Of a DNA stretch of 64,000 nt, positions 26,654 to 36,693 are shown in pieces. The position numbers and the translations under genes were made by a program. The DNA lies in the NCBI GenBank assembly GCA_039925965.1, contig JBDSXW010000026.1, forward strand, positions 74,044-138,043, read 5' to 3'. This DNA is from JAZKFT01 sp039925965 (GTDB lineage Bacteria > Bacteroidota > Bacteroidia > Chitinophagales > Chitinophagaceae). The notes beneath the pieces were generated by a model. The model saw nothing but the letters and a program-made list of their open reading frames with translations, was not told where the DNA came from and searched no databases. Numbering within the stretch: the first letter of the stretch is position 1; the number at the start of each line of letters is the position of its first letter.

Positions 26654-29600
26654 TTATTGCATCGCTGTATAAATCGCCTGCTGGATATTACTCCTCACAT
26701 TGAGCTTGCTGAGCTTTAGGTTTTCCCCGCCATCGGGTGTTACACGGTTACTCAGGAAAATATAGACCAGATCGTATTTGGGATCCACCCATACACAGGT
26801 ACCGGTATAGCCGGTGTGGCCATAAGTAAGCGGACTTACACAAGCGCAGGGGTAGGCTTTGGAAGGGTCCACCACATCATTGTTCTTCTCGGGTTTATCG
26901 TAGCCCATACCCCTTCGGCTGATGGGAGTATGGTAGCTGGTAAACCAGTCGATCGTTTCCTTTTTGAGGTATCGCTTACCGCCAAAGCTGCCCCCATTCA
27001 GCAGCATCTGGTAGAGTATAGCAAGATCATATCCATCGCTGAATAACCCGGCATGACCCGCCACATTTCCAAACATGGCCGCGCCGGGATCGTGCACGTA
27101 TCCATGTAATAATTGCCGGCGAAACTGTTTTTCTTTTTCACTGGGCGCTACTTCGCTGTTGGCAAAATGTTCAAAGGGTTTAAAGCCGGTGGTTACCATG
27201 CCCAGCGGAACATAAAATGTTTTCTTTACATACTGATCTAGCGGCATGCCGGTAATGGAAGCCACTATATCACCCATCAGAATAAAATCGTTGTCGCTGT
27301 ATACATATTTTAGTTCGTTGGTTACTACCGCGCTGGTTTTAATGCGGCTATACATCGTGTCCACCCAGGCATTCTTCATATACAAAGCATCTGCCACCGG
27401 CACATCGTAATCACTGGATTGTGCACTGGCAAACCAGGCCGCGTTCGGTGCGCCATCTTTACCAGTAACCTCTCTGTAAAATGGAATAAACGAAACCATA
27501 CCGGCCTGGTGCAGCAGCAGATTTTCGACGATAAGGTTTTCTTTATTGCTCCCCTTTAGCCAGGGCAGGTATTCACTGATCTTTTTCTTGAGGTCCAGCC
27601 GGCCTTCCTCCCATAATTTCATAACTGAAATATTGGTGGCAGATATTTTTGTAACCGAAGCGAGGTCGTAAATGGTGTTGGCGGTAATGGGAATCATACT
27701 GTCGTAATCCTGGTAACCGTACGCCTTTTGAAAAGCCAGTTTTCCACCTTTCAAAACAGTCACCACACAGCCCGGTGTAGCGCCTTGTTTGATAGCATCG
27801 TTTGCAATAGAATCTATTTGCAAAGCCATATATTCTGCTCCTTTCAACCCGAGTTTAATGGGATTCTCACGTGGCAACTCGTTACGAATAACCAGCCCGC
27901 TGCCATATTTGAAATTATCGCAAACAGTAACCGGCAGCGTGCCTTTGGCTTTAAACTTTCCCAGCAGCCAATCAGCGGCGGCAGTTTGAAAAACAACATC
28001 ATCTTCGTAACAAACCACCAGGTTTTTACTATCGCAAAAGTTTTTGGCACTGTAGCAGTTGCCGAAAAGTATCAGCAGCATATTTGGATACAATTCCTGC
28101 AAGTGTTTAATCAATTTTATGGACTTATCAGGAATGCCAAAATTGCCTTTTGGAGCTCTTCCAATACCGTGCAGTCCTACAACAACCCGTTTTGCTTTAA
28201 TAATTTTTAAATAACTGTCACCAGCCGGTGTACCCATCATCTCCCATTTATCAGAATCGCTGTAAGGCAGGGCTAGGTTTTTAATACTGGTTCCTTCGCC
28301 CATTTTTTCAGCAAAAGCATCATCCTTGTCGCCACCTATAGAAATATACAATATTTCATTCAACTGTGGTGGTGTTGCCTTCTTTAAGGTGATCGTCGAT
28401 TTTGTATTTTTCTTTTTATTTACTTTTCCAACGAGGCTATCAAGTTCTTGTACTGTCAAACTTGTTTGTTTTGGTGCAGGTAAATATTCATCGGCCATCG
28501 CTAGTACTGTCAACGCATTTTCCGCTACCAGTTTGCGCAGCAATGGCACATCTTTATTAAGGTCTTCAGTAAGATTGGTGGCATCAATAGTACCGGTATT
28601 ACCTACCACATATTCGTACTTAGCTAATAAAACCCGTTTGCATTTTTCGTTCACACTTTCCCATGTAAGCCTGCCATCGGTAATAGCCTGCTTTATCTTG
28701 GTGATACTCACTGGCACGCTGCCTGGGAGGCAAAGCATATCATTACCCGCAATCACGCTCTGCACACTGGCCTCGCCATCGGGGTAATATTTTTTCACTC
28801 CCTGCATCTCCAGGGCATCGGTAAAAGTGAGGCCTTTATAGCCCAGTTCACCACGCATCAGGTTGGTAATATTGTTGTAAGAAATCGACGTTGGCTTATT
28901 GGGCGTCGAATCAATAGCAGGTATGGAAAGATGAGCTACCATTACGCTACCAATTCCTTTGCTGAACACTTCTTTAAAAGGATACAGCTCCAGGTTTTCC
29001 AGCTGGGCCATTGTTTTATTAATGACCGGGAGATCGAAGTGGCTGTCTACATCCACATCGCCATGGCCGGGGAAATGCTTGGCACAGGCCATCACGCCAT
29101 TGTCCTGCAAGCCCTGCATAATACGGCTACCAAAGAGGCCCACCTTGTATTTATCCTCCCCAAAACTGCGAACCCCGATTACCGGGTTATTGGGATTGTT
29201 ATTGATATCCACGACTGGCGCGTAGTTTACATGGATGCCAATACGTTTGCATTGCGCTGCAATTGCTTTCCCTACCTGGTAGGCTGTTTCCGCGTCTTTT
29301 ACAGCGCCGATAGTAAGTTGATATGGAAAATTCTGCACGTCGTTAAACCGCATCCCCAGGCCCCATTCACCATCTACGGTAACCATGATGGGCGTTTGCG
29401 CCATGCCCTGGATTCGGTTTAGCAAAGCGACCTGCTGCGCTGATGTGCCCTGGAACAAACAAACCGCCCCAATATTATACTCCTTCACCAGCGAATCGGT
29501 CTGCGCATCGAAGAAAATCCCGCCTCCGTCTTTCCCTACGGTAGAGGTACGCACCACCATCAGTTGTGCGATACGCTGGTCCGGCGTCAGCGAATTTAAC

Positions 29601-29698
29601 ACGCTATCTGCCCAATGAAGGGCCGCCGGGGATTGCGCCTCCGCAGCCTGGGACAACAGCAGTAACGCGATACAAAACAATCGATTTACTAGGATCAT
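26654..29698 (-). CDS. GH3 beta-N-acetylglucosaminidase (NagZ-like) fused to beta-lactamase-type serine hydrolase
   Basis: 1014 residues with signal peptide (MILVNRLFCIALLLLSQ). The GH3 catalytic domain is at about 30-370 with the NagZ loop KHFPGHGDVDVDSH and the nucleophile Asp in IAGNDMLCLPG. A GH3 C-terminal-type domain at about 380-600 follows. Residues about 640-1010 form a class C beta-lactamase/penicillin-binding-like domain with SxxK in DLASVTKISA, YxN in YVYSDND and HTGYTG in place of KTG. This arrangement is widespread in Bacteroidota and links muropeptide hexosamine removal to a peptidase or esterase-like activity in cell-wall recycling. It is divergent from the M13 peptidase gene. 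Confidence 0.95.
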   Translation of the reverse strand: MILVNRLFCIALLLLSQAAEAQSPAALHWADSVLNSLTPDQRIAQLMVVRTSTVGKDGGGIFFDAQTDSLVKEYNIGAVCLFQGTSAQQVALLNRIQGMAQTPIMVTVDGEWGLGMRFNDVQNFPYQLTIGAVKDAETAYQVGKAIAAQCKRIGIHVNYAPVVDINNNPNNPVIGVRSFGEDKYKVGLFGSRIMQGLQDNGVMACAKHFPGHGDVDVDSHFDLPVINKTMAQLENLELYPFKEVFSKGIGSVMVAHLSIPAIDSTPNKPTSISYNNITNLMRGELGYKGLTFTDALEMQGVKKYYPDGEASVQSVIAGNDMLCLPGSVPVSITKIKQAITDGRLTWESVNEKCKRVLLAKYEYVVGNTGTIDATNLTEDLNKDVPLLRKLVAENALTVLAMADEYLPAPKQTSLTVQELDSLVGKVNKKKNTKSTITLKKATPPQLNEILYISIGGDKDDAFAEKMGEGTSIKNLALPYSDSDKWEMMGTPAGDSYLKIIKAKRVVVGLHGIGRAPKGNFGIPDKSIKLIKHLQELYPNMLLILFGNCYSAKNFCDSKNLVVCYEDDVVFQTAAADWLLGKFKAKGTLPVTVCDNFKYGSGLVIRNELPRENPIKLGLKGAEYMALQIDSIANDAIKQGATPGCVVTVLKGGKLAFQKAYGYQDYDSMIPITANTIYDLASVTKISATNISVMKLWEEGRLDLKKKISEYLPWLKGSNKENLIVENLLLHQAGMVSFIPFYREVTGKDGAPNAAWFASAQSSDYDVPVADALYMKNAWVDTMYSRIKTSAVVTNELKYVYSDNDFILMGDIVASITGMPLDQYVKKTFYVPLGMVTTGFKPFEHFANSEVAPSEKEKQFRRQLLHGYVHDPGAAMFGNVAGHAGLFSDGYDLAILYQMLLNGGSFGGKRYLKKETIDWFTSYHTPISRRGMGYDKPEKNNDVVDPSKAYPCACVSPLTYGHTGYTGTCVWVDPKYDLVYIFLSNRVTPDGGENLKLSKLNVRSNIQQAIYTAMQ

Positions 29699-29861
29699 AG
29701 ATTTTGTTTGTGTGCGTAAATTTAATGGCTAATGCCTTGCAGACAGGGTTTTCTTTCGCTAAATATGATCAGCGGCAGCGACGGAAACCGCATTTTTCCC
29801 ATTCATCCAAAAAACTCCGGTCAGGGCCAATAATTCTGCGATCCTTAGCAACCGCTTACTC

Positions 29862-29869
29862 TACATTTG
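29862..29869 (+). promoter_or_regulatory. Bacteroidota -7 element of the M13 peptidase gene
   Basis: TACATTTG matches TAnnTTTG and lies 20 bp before the chosen ATG at 29890, giving a leader of roughly 14 nt. This supports that start over the frame extending back to 29704. A clear -33 TTTG is not seen. Confidence 0.6.
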
Positions 29870-29889
29870 CACTCTTAAAAAATGAACAC

Positions 29890-31935
29890 ATGAAAAAAAC
29901 GAATGCTTGCTTGCTGATGCTGGCAGCTGCTGTTGGTTTTGCGGCCTGTAACAATGTGGCAGATCCAAAGCCAGCGGCAACGGAACGGGCATCATTCCTG
30001 GACCCTGCCAGTAGGGATACCACAGTGAAACCCGGCGATAATTTCTGGCTGTATGCCAATGGGTCCTGGAATAAATCTGCTGTGATAGCAGGTACGGAGA
30101 GTGGTATTGGGTCTTTCACCGACCTTCGGAAAGCCAGCCGCGATGCCATGCGGCTTTTGTGCCAGGATGCCGCAAAAGCCGGCGCGGCCAAGGGTTCTGT
30201 GCAGCAACTGGTGGGCGATTTCTACACCAGCGGATTGGATAGTACCAAAATAGAACAATTGGGTTTTACCCCTATCAAACCCTGGCTGGACCAGGTTAAT
30301 GGCCTGCAGGATTCCAAACAAATGATGCAATGGATCGCTGCTCAGCGTAGCGAAGGCAACGGTTACCTCTACAATTTTGGCGTAAACCCCGATGATAAAA
30401 ACGCATCCTTCATGATCTGCGGTTTTAGCCAGGGTGGCCTGGGATTGCCCGACAGGGATTATTACTTTAAAACAGATGCGCCCACAGTTGACACCAGGGC
30501 TAAATATGCAGCTTATATCACTACACTGTTTAAACTCACTGGCGATGACAGTGCCACCGCAGCCAAAAATGCCGCGTCGGTGATCGCCCTGGAGACAATG
30601 ATTGCGGGTGGCCATTCTACCAATATAGAACTAAGGGATCCGCAGAAAAACTACAATAAACTAGCACAGGCCGATATGGCGAAACTAGCACCCGCCATCG
30701 ATTGGAAAACCACTTTTGAAGGCCTTCAGATGAAACAGGATTCTTTCCTGGTAGGCCAGCCGAAATTTTTCCAGACCCTGGGTATGCTGGTAAATAAGGT
30801 TCCGGTAGCAGACTGGAAGACCTATCTCCGCTTTCACGTGATCAGTGATGCTGCTGAATTTCTGAGTGGTGCTTTCGCCAATGCCCACTTCGATTTTTAC
30901 AATAAAACACTTGATGGCCAACAGGTTCAGCGCTCCCGTGACGAAAGGATCGCTTCCCAGATAGACCTGACGATGGGCGAAAACCTGGGACAGCTTTATG
31001 TGAAAAAATATTTTGACGAAGCCGCTAAGAAACGTATGCTGGACCTGGTAAACAATATGCAGCAGGTATATGCCAAACGCATCAAAGAACTGGATTGGAT
31101 GAGTGATGAGACGAAAACAAAAGCCCTGGATAAGCTGAATGCGTTCGCCAAAAAGATTGGGTTCCCCGACAAATGGAAGGACTACAAAGTGGATATCGAC
31201 AAGAACGACTATACAGGAAATATGGAGCGTTTAAGCAAATGGGCGTATGCCGATAATATCGCCAAACAAGGAAAACCGGTTGACAAATCAGAATGGGGCA
31301 TGACGCCGCCAACCATTAATGCTTATTATAATCCGCCTTTCAATGAGATCGTATTCCCTGCAGGCATCCTGCAGTTCCCGTTCTTTGATCCCAAGGCCGA
31401 TGATGCTATTAACTATGGTGGTATCGGTATGGTGATCGGTCACGAAATGACCCACGGTTTTGACGATCAGGGAGCGCAGTACGACAAAGATGGCAACCTG
31501 AAAAATTGGTGGGCAGCTTCCGATAATGAAAAGTTTAAGGGCAAGGTAAACCAGGTGATTAAGCAATATGATGAATTTACAGTATTGGATTCGCTCCACG
31601 TAAAAGGTGCACTTACCGTGGGCGAAAACCTGGCAGATATCGGTGGCATCGCCATTGCTTACGAAGCATTTAAAAATACTGAACAGGGCAAGAAAAATGA
31701 AACGATTGATGGGCTTACTGCCGACCAACGCTTCTTTTTAAGCTTCGCACAAATCTGGCGCACCAAGCTGAAAGACGAATCCGTCCGCCAGCGCATACAA
31801 GGCGATCCCCACAGCCCGGCCATGTGGCGGGTTAACGGACCGCTGATGAACTTTACACCCTGGTACAATGCCTTTGGCGTAAAAGAAGGAGACAAGATGT
31901 TTAAGCCTGAAGCCGACCGGATCAAAGTTTGGTAA
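29890..31935 (+). CDS. M13-family (neprilysin/PepO-like) zinc metallopeptidase, lipoprotein
   Basis: 681 residues from the ATG at 29890, the first start giving a lipoprotein signal (MKKTNACLLMLAAAVGFAAC, lipobox GFAAC). The M13 zinc site is complete: VIGHEMTHGFDDQG at about 514-527 and ENLADIGG at about 578. Upstream is the family's substrate-binding NAYYNPPFNEIVFPAGIL. The C-terminus ends with the usual DRIKVW. It degrades small peptides in the periplasm or at the outer membrane. It is monocistronic, followed by a strong terminator at 32079-32112. Confidence 0.96.
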   Translation: MKKTNACLLMLAAAVGFAACNNVADPKPAATERASFLDPASRDTTVKPGDNFWLYANGSWNKSAVIAGTESGIGSFTDLRKASRDAMRLLCQDAAKAGAAKGSVQQLVGDFYTSGLDSTKIEQLGFTPIKPWLDQVNGLQDSKQMMQWIAAQRSEGNGYLYNFGVNPDDKNASFMICGFSQGGLGLPDRDYYFKTDAPTVDTRAKYAAYITTLFKLTGDDSATAAKNAASVIALETMIAGGHSTNIELRDPQKNYNKLAQADMAKLAPAIDWKTTFEGLQMKQDSFLVGQPKFFQTLGMLVNKVPVADWKTYLRFHVISDAAEFLSGAFANAHFDFYNKTLDGQQVQRSRDERIASQIDLTMGENLGQLYVKKYFDEAAKKRMLDLVNNMQQVYAKRIKELDWMSDETKTKALDKLNAFAKKIGFPDKWKDYKVDIDKNDYTGNMERLSKWAYADNIAKQGKPVDKSEWGMTPPTINAYYNPPFNEIVFPAGILQFPFFDPKADDAINYGGIGMVIGHEMTHGFDDQGAQYDKDGNLKNWWAASDNEKFKGKVNQVIKQYDEFTVLDSLHVKGALTVGENLADIGGIAIAYEAFKNTEQGKKNETIDGLTADQRFFLSFAQIWRTKLKDESVRQRIQGDPHSPAMWRVNGPLMNFTPWYNAFGVKEGDKMFKPEADRIKVW

Positions 31936-32078
31936 GTTGCTGCTTATGAACGGATAGTTGATAGAAACGAGGGTGACGCGGATTGGGCGGATAAGGACGG
32001 ATATTAAAATGGGCTCTTTTTGACCATGGTCACTTCCCTCCATCAAAATTCCTGATCGGGTTTCCTATAACATAATCG

Positions 32079-32112
32079 AAAAAAAAGGGCAGCCAGGTGG
32101 CTGTCCTTTTTT
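32079..32112 (+). terminator. Intrinsic terminator after the M13 peptidase gene
   Basis: An A-run, then GGGCAGCC-AGGT-GGCTGTCC (8-bp stem with one G-T pair), then TTTTTT. The flanking A and T runs mean it could work on both strands. Confidence 0.85.
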
Positions 32113-32185
32113 CGTGATTGCAATTTCAAATTAGCATTTTTTAGGACGGTGCAATGAAACAACAATTGCCTCCGTCAATACCAGC

Positions 32186-32575
32186 ATGAAAAAGATTCTT
32201 TTTATAGCCATGATGGCATCGGTTTTATCCTGCAAAAAGTCGCTTAGTGATAAGTCTTCCATGAAAGCCGTTGGCAACTGGGAATTACGAAATGAGCTGT
32301 GCGGCTGGAGTGGTCCCAAAACTTATGCAGCAGGAAATGGGAGCACCATCACGTTGTATTGTGATGGCAGGTACCAATCGATGTTTCAAGGTCTATCCTT
32401 TGGCCATTACGTTGTTACAGAACGGCTCAACTCAAGCCAGCAGATGCAGCGGTATGTTTATTTTGATGGTAGCTGGAACCACGAATACCGCCTGGATATC
32501 GCCAATGGTATAATGACGCTCGACAATGGCGATTATATATCAGATGGCTGCGAATACAAGTTTGAACGTTATTGA
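32186..32575 (+). CDS. Small lipoprotein of unknown function
   Basis: 129 residues with a lipobox (MKKILFIAMMASVLSC), predicting a mature lipoprotein of about 113 residues. The body is beta-rich and aromatic, with WELRNELCGWSG, TITLYCDGRYQSMF and a C-terminal YISDGCEYKFERY. Three further cysteines could form disulphides. The overall look is that of small lipocalin-like or META-like secreted domains, but no family is claimed. It lies between two terminator hairpins and is probably a single transcript. Confidence 0.75.
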   Translation: MKKILFIAMMASVLSCKKSLSDKSSMKAVGNWELRNELCGWSGPKTYAAGNGSTITLYCDGRYQSMFQGLSFGHYVVTERLNSSQQMQRYVYFDGSWNHEYRLDIANGIMTLDNGDYISDGCEYKFERY

Positions 32576-32604
32576 TTCGAATACCACTGCCACTAATGCC
32601 ATTT

Positions 32605-32640
32605 AAAATGCCTGAAACTTGCACCGGTTTCAGGCATTTT
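32605..32640. terminator. Bidirectional terminator between convergent genes
   Basis: AAAATGCCTGAAAC, a 9-nt loop and GTTTCAGGCATTTT form a long perfect stem with A/T ends. It serves the plus-strand lipoprotein gene and the minus-strand M28 peptidase gene. Confidence 0.88.
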
Positions 32641-32677
32641 ACATGATGGCATGTTCGTTGGCTCATCAACCTGATGC

Positions 32678-34255
32678 TTACCTGGTAGAAGTTGGTACCG
32701 GCAAATCTCTTACCAGCATATTTTCGCGGTTAGCAAGTTCCCAGCCGAGGTAAAATGCCAGTCTGGCCCTTTTGGCCATCAGCATAAAATTAATTTTCTC
32801 AATGGTGTCGGTTGCCTTATGGTAATCGGGGTGGCTTCCGTTATAAAAGAACACGATCGGTACGCCGTGTTTGGCAAAATTGTAATGGTCACTGCGGAAA
32901 TAGATTCGCTCCCTGTCTTTTGGGTCATCAAATTTATAATCGAGTTCCACCTTATCGTGTTGCTTGTTCACCTGCTCCAGCAATGGTTTGATTTCAGTGC
33001 TGATCTTATCGCTGCCTACGGCATATACATAATTGAGCGAATCGCCTTCCTTACGTTTGGGATCGATGCGACCAATCATGTCTGTATTGATGTCTGCACT
33101 TACTTTTTCAAGATCTACTACCGGATTTTTTGTTGCATAATCGCTTCCCCAAAGTCCTTTCTCCTCGCCGCTTACAGTCATAAAAATGATGCTTCGTTTT
33201 GGACGCATGCCGTCTTTTGTGGCATCCGCAAAGGCGGCCGCCATAGCCATTACCGCACTCGTACCGCTACCATCATCATCCGCCCCGCGAAAAATATCCT
33301 TACCGTTGCTACCCAGGTGATCCATATGTGCGGTCATGTACACGTATTCTTCCGGCTTTTCAGAACCCTTGATATAGCCCACCACATTCCTCGCCTTTCT
33401 TTTTTCCACCGCTTCCTTGTACGTTAGTTCTATGTTTGTTTTTACAGGTTTTATCTCAAGCTGGTTGAGCAGCTTTTTCTTTTTGGCTGCATCCGATATT
33501 ACCGCGAATACTTCCTTTCCAAAAAGAGAGTCCATCAAAGCATGCGATAGGGAGGCCTGGTTTAGGATTGGCGTTGCCGGATCATATTTCAAAGCGTTGC
33601 GCAGCGAAAAATTTCGGGCCTGTTCGCTGAAGGTTGCCGTTTCGGGCGTAAACTGGAACACCGCTTTTGCACCCCTTGCTTTTGCTTCCTGTTGTTTTCT
33701 ATTCGGAGCCGTTGCTATCCACTCAGAACCTTTCCTGGTCCCCGTCAGTAGCCAGGTGCTATCAGCGTTCATGGGTTCACCGCTCGCATAAACCACGATT
33801 TTATTTTTCACATCTTTCCCCGCATAGTCATCATAGGCGCTATCGCTGATACCATAACCTACGAAAACCAATTCGCTGGCTTTCAGGTGTTGGCTAAAGG
33901 AAGCATTGGTCGACATCAAAAATCTAACACCCGGCATATAAACGTTATCACCAAAACGCAGGGTTTCGGTCACCATCGAATCGCGGAATACTTTATAGTA
34001 CTGGAGGTATTTTTTGGCTTTGCTAAATTTTTTCAGGCCCGACAATTTGAATTGGGAAGCTACATAGGCAGCAGCCTTCGCTTCACCCGGCGTGCTGGTT
34101 TCCCGGCCGGCCAATTCGTCGCTGGTAAGAACGGTGAGGTATTCCCTCAGTTTTGCTTCTGTAATGTGCGAAGCATAATCAGCGGCCGTTTTGCTTTGTG
34201 CCGTAGTGCCGGCAGCGATAGAAAGCATACCCGCAAAGAAATAAATTCTAAGCAT
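32678..34255 (-). CDS. M28-family zinc aminopeptidase, secreted
   Basis: 525 residues, signal peptide MLRIYFFAGMLSIAAGTTAQ. A protease-associated (PA) region lies at about 120-270. The M28 zinc ligands are visible in order: TAHMDHLG, RGADDDGSGTSAVM, SGEEKGLWGS (general base Glu), NTDMIGRID and FRSDHYNF. It removes N-terminal residues from peptides in the periplasm. The 3' end faces the terminator at 32605-32640. The 87-bp gap to gmk upstream makes separate transcription possible. Confidence 0.94.
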   Translation of the reverse strand: MLRIYFFAGMLSIAAGTTAQSKTAADYASHITEAKLREYLTVLTSDELAGRETSTPGEAKAAAYVASQFKLSGLKKFSKAKKYLQYYKVFRDSMVTETLRFGDNVYMPGVRFLMSTNASFSQHLKASELVFVGYGISDSAYDDYAGKDVKNKIVVYASGEPMNADSTWLLTGTRKGSEWIATAPNRKQQEAKARGAKAVFQFTPETATFSEQARNFSLRNALKYDPATPILNQASLSHALMDSLFGKEVFAVISDAAKKKKLLNQLEIKPVKTNIELTYKEAVEKRKARNVVGYIKGSEKPEEYVYMTAHMDHLGSNGKDIFRGADDDGSGTSAVMAMAAAFADATKDGMRPKRSIIFMTVSGEEKGLWGSDYATKNPVVDLEKVSADINTDMIGRIDPKRKEGDSLNYVYAVGSDKISTEIKPLLEQVNKQHDKVELDYKFDDPKDRERIYFRSDHYNFAKHGVPIVFFYNGSHPDYHKATDTIEKINFMLMAKRARLAFYLGWELANRENMLVRDLPVPTSTR

Positions 34256-34342
34256 AGATTTTCGTTAGGTTATGTAGAAATAGCAAGGTTAAAAATGGTA
34301 GGTGAGTGTGCGATCGGCGAGCGCCGTGGAGTTGCGCCTATA

Positions 34343-34915
34343 TTATTTGGCCAAAAAATCTTCCACTACCACTGCAGTTTCTTTTTGAGCCCGATCCAAT
34401 ACATCGTTTATAATGGTGATGTCAAAATTGTCTTTAAAACTCATTTCATAGGATGCCTTACTGATGCGGGTCTGGATGCTTTGCGGCGTTTCGGTACCCC
34501 TGCTTTCCAGGCGTTTGTGCAGTTCGTCCACCGAAGGTGCCTGGATGAAAATAGATAAGGAATTGGCAGCAAATTGTTGCTGTACATGGATGGCGCCCTT
34601 CACGTCGATATCAAGTAACGGCGTATTTCCTTCGCTCCATATCCGCTGGATCTCGCTTTTAAGGGTGCCATAATATTTGCCTTCGTACACCATTTCCCAT
34701 TCTACAAAAGCCTCCTCATTGATCCGCTGGTTGAATGCTGCTACACTCATAAAATGGTAATCTTTCCCGTTCACCTCGCCTTCCCGCTGCTGACGGGTAG
34801 CTGCCGAAACCGAAAATCGTAACTTGGGAAATTGTTGCAACAGGTAGCGGGTAATGGAAGTTTTACCGGCGCCGGAAGGAGCCGTAATAATGATAACCGA
34901 ACCTGATTGCGTCAT
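34343..34915 (-). CDS. gmk: Guanylate kinase
   Basis: 190 residues, standard length. The P-loop is APSGAGKTSITRYLL near residue 10. GMP-binding residues lie in FSVSAATRQQREGEVNGKDYHFMS and the central WEMVYEGKYYGTLKSEI, and the lid region follows in SRGTETPQSIQTRI. It phosphorylates GMP/dGMP to GDP/dGDP in the cytoplasm. A near-consensus -7 (TATCTTTC) is visible upstream, overlapping the terminator of the preceding gene. Confidence 0.97.
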   Translation of the reverse strand: MTQSGSVIIITAPSGAGKTSITRYLLQQFPKLRFSVSAATRQQREGEVNGKDYHFMSVAAFNQRINEEAFVEWEMVYEGKYYGTLKSEIQRIWSEGNTPLLDIDVKGAIHVQQQFAANSLSIFIQAPSVDELHKRLESRGTETPQSIQTRISKASYEMSFKDNFDITIINDVLDRAQKETAVVVEDFLAK

Positions 34916-34941
34916 GATTGTAATGGGTTGGGCGGAAAGAT

Positions 34942-34973
34942 AAAAACCCCATCTGAATCAGAAGGGGTTTTTT
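34942..34973 (-). terminator. Intrinsic terminator after the Bax-inhibitor gene
   Basis: AAAAACCCC, a 13-nt loop and GGGGTTTTTT; symmetric, so functional on either strand, but positioned 30 bp beyond the stop codon at 35003. Confidence 0.82.
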
Positions 34974-35002
34974 ATTTGAATGGAAGCAACCATTTGAAAT
35001 AG

Positions 35003-35764
35003 TTAATCACGGCCTGCGAAACGGCTCAGCAAACGAAGAATTTCCAGGTAGAGCCAAACGATGGTTACCATTAAGCCAAAACCGCCATACCATTCCATGT
35101 ACTTTGGCGCGCCCTGGGCGGCACCTTGCTCGATCATGTCAAAATCGATAATCAGGTTAAGCGCAGCTATTGCAACGATAAACAAGCTGATACCTATGCC
35201 CAATAAAGAACTGTCGTGCATAAACGGCATCTGAACGCCAAACATCCTGATCACCATAGTAATCACGTAAAAAATGGCGATGCCAGCTGTAGCTGTAAAG
35301 ATGATAGACTTGAACTTCTCAGTGGCCTTAATGATCCCAAACCGATATAGTACAAACATGGCAACACAGGTTCCAACTGTAAGTCCTACCGCATTGATAA
35401 TAATATTGGGCATCTTTTCAGAAAAAAGATAATCGTAAGTGGCAGATATTGCACCCAGAAACAACCCTTCCAATACGGCATATGCAGGTGCCAGGTAACC
35501 GGACCACTCCTTTTTGAATATTATTGCCAACGCCATCACCAGGCCGCCAATAAGACCAACCCACATCAATGTTTGCGCATAAGGTGCGCCGTCATAAAAA
35601 GATTTCCAGGAAAACATAGCTCCTGCCACAAGCATAATGGTCATGAACCCAAACTTATTAAGCGTTCCATTAACTGTCATTACAGAAGTAGTATCTGTTG
35701 TAAATGTGACGCCTTTAAAGGTTTTTTCAGAAAGCGCCGGATTACCGGATTTAAAAAGATTCAT
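35003..35764 (-). CDS. Bax inhibitor-1/YccA-family membrane protein
   Basis: 253 residues with seven hydrophobic segments. The N-terminus (LFKSGNPALSEKTF) and the closing IVWLYLEILRLLSRFAGRD fit the long Bacteroidota YccA/BI-1 branch. Relatives are pH-sensitive calcium-leak channels or interact with FtsH; the bacterial role is not settled. The central NLIIDFDMIEQGA with paired acidic residues corresponds to the conserved charged site of the last helices. Single gene with its own terminator. Confidence 0.93.
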   Translation of the reverse strand: MNLFKSGNPALSEKTFKGVTFTTDTTSVMTVNGTLNKFGFMTIMLVAGAMFSWKSFYDGAPYAQTLMWVGLIGGLVMALAIIFKKEWSGYLAPAYAVLEGLFLGAISATYDYLFSEKMPNIIINAVGLTVGTCVAMFVLYRFGIIKATEKFKSIIFTATAGIAIFYVITMVIRMFGVQMPFMHDSSLLGIGISLFIVAIAALNLIIDFDMIEQGAAQGAPKYMEWYGGFGLMVTIVWLYLEILRLLSRFAGRD

Positions 35765-35850
35765 AGTTGTAAATTTTAAGCAAGATAATAATCAATTCGA
35801 AAATGGCGGGTTGAAATTAGCAACCGGCGCAAGATTTTAACCAACCGTAC

Positions 35851-36693
35851 TTATGGTTTAGTAAGCGGGTGATTAGTAACCACATCCAAACGATACAGCG
35901 GGTTCGCTTTAAACCTGTGAATGAGTTCGTGAAGACTTGCAGAATCTGCGGCATCGGCAAATATTAAGTCGTGCATCAGCAACACACAATGATTGGGGTA
36001 ATGATTCCGGTTCTTAGCGTACAAGTTGTCAATGTCTTTCTCCATCTGATCTACAGACTGCACCAGCTTTGTACCTCTATAGCGCCACTCCGCATCCCAT
36101 CCTACGATCATGAAACCACTGTCGCGGATATTGTCGGCGGCAGAATCGTACCGTGCAAAAGTGTTTTGGCTAAAGGAGGGCGTCCGCCAGATATTGTTAC
36201 CGGGAGCTCTCACGATATTATTGGAAAAATGAACGGTATCCCGGCATCGGGCAAAGTCGTTTTCAGAGCCCGGCAGGTCGGCATAAAACGCCTCAAAATG
36301 ATTAAAATAGGCATGGGTAAAACTGTGGTTGCATAGCACCAGGTTCGGCATGCTGCGCAATACTGGCATCATCGTTTTCGCCGCAGGCATCTCTTTTACA
36401 TGCAGTCCAATCAGGAAAAAAGTGGCGGGTACTTGCTCCTCTTTCAGGATATTGACGACGGTATGCGTGCCCTTGTTGGGGCCATCATCAAAACTGAGGT
36501 AGAGCGTTCGTTTGCCCACCGTATCGGGGTCGATAAACTGCGCTTTCCAGATTTTGGTGAGGCTGTCTTTTTTGTGCTGTAGCAAGGAGTCAGCATGTCG
36601 GTTTGTGACGGGAGTTTGCCTGCAACCGACAATGGTGCATAGCATAAAAACAGGAATATTTTTAAAGTACCTGCTTGCGGGGTCGGGGTCCAT
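35851..36693 (-). CDS. Polysaccharide deacetylase (CE4/NodB) lipoprotein
   Basis: 280 residues. The start at 36693 gives MDPDPASRYFKNIPVFMLCTIVGC, with a hydrophobic core and a lipobox ending at Cys24. The NodB motifs are LYLSFDDGPNKG (catalytic base and metal Asp) and CNHSFTHAYFNHF, whose HxxxH completes the metal site. A tryptophan/aspartate block lies at IVGWDAEWRY and the His near the end in LLMHDLIF. It deacetylates N- or O-acetyl groups of a polysaccharide such as peptidoglycan or an exopolymer. The 380-bp upstream spacer holds a MITE-like element. Confidence 0.9.
   Translation of the reverse strand: MDPDPASRYFKNIPVFMLCTIVGCRQTPVTNRHADSLLQHKKDSLTKIWKAQFIDPDTVGKRTLYLSFDDGPNKGTHTVVNILKEEQVPATFFLIGLHVKEMPAAKTMMPVLRSMPNLVLCNHSFTHAYFNHFEAFYADLPGSENDFARCRDTVHFSNNIVRAPGNNIWRTPSFSQNTFARYDSAADNIRDSGFMIVGWDAEWRYRGTKLVQSVDQMEKDIDNLYAKNRNHYPNHCVLLMHDLIFADAADSASLHELIHRFKANPLYRLDVVTNHPLTKP

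Noticed and set aside
29992..30615. 207-residue minus-strand frame opposite the M13 peptidase
   Set aside because: Antisense shadow; no domain and no upstream signal.
32819..33427. 202-residue plus-strand frame opposite the M28 peptidase
   Set aside because: Shadow of a well-supported minus-strand gene; His/Ile-rich composition without a family.
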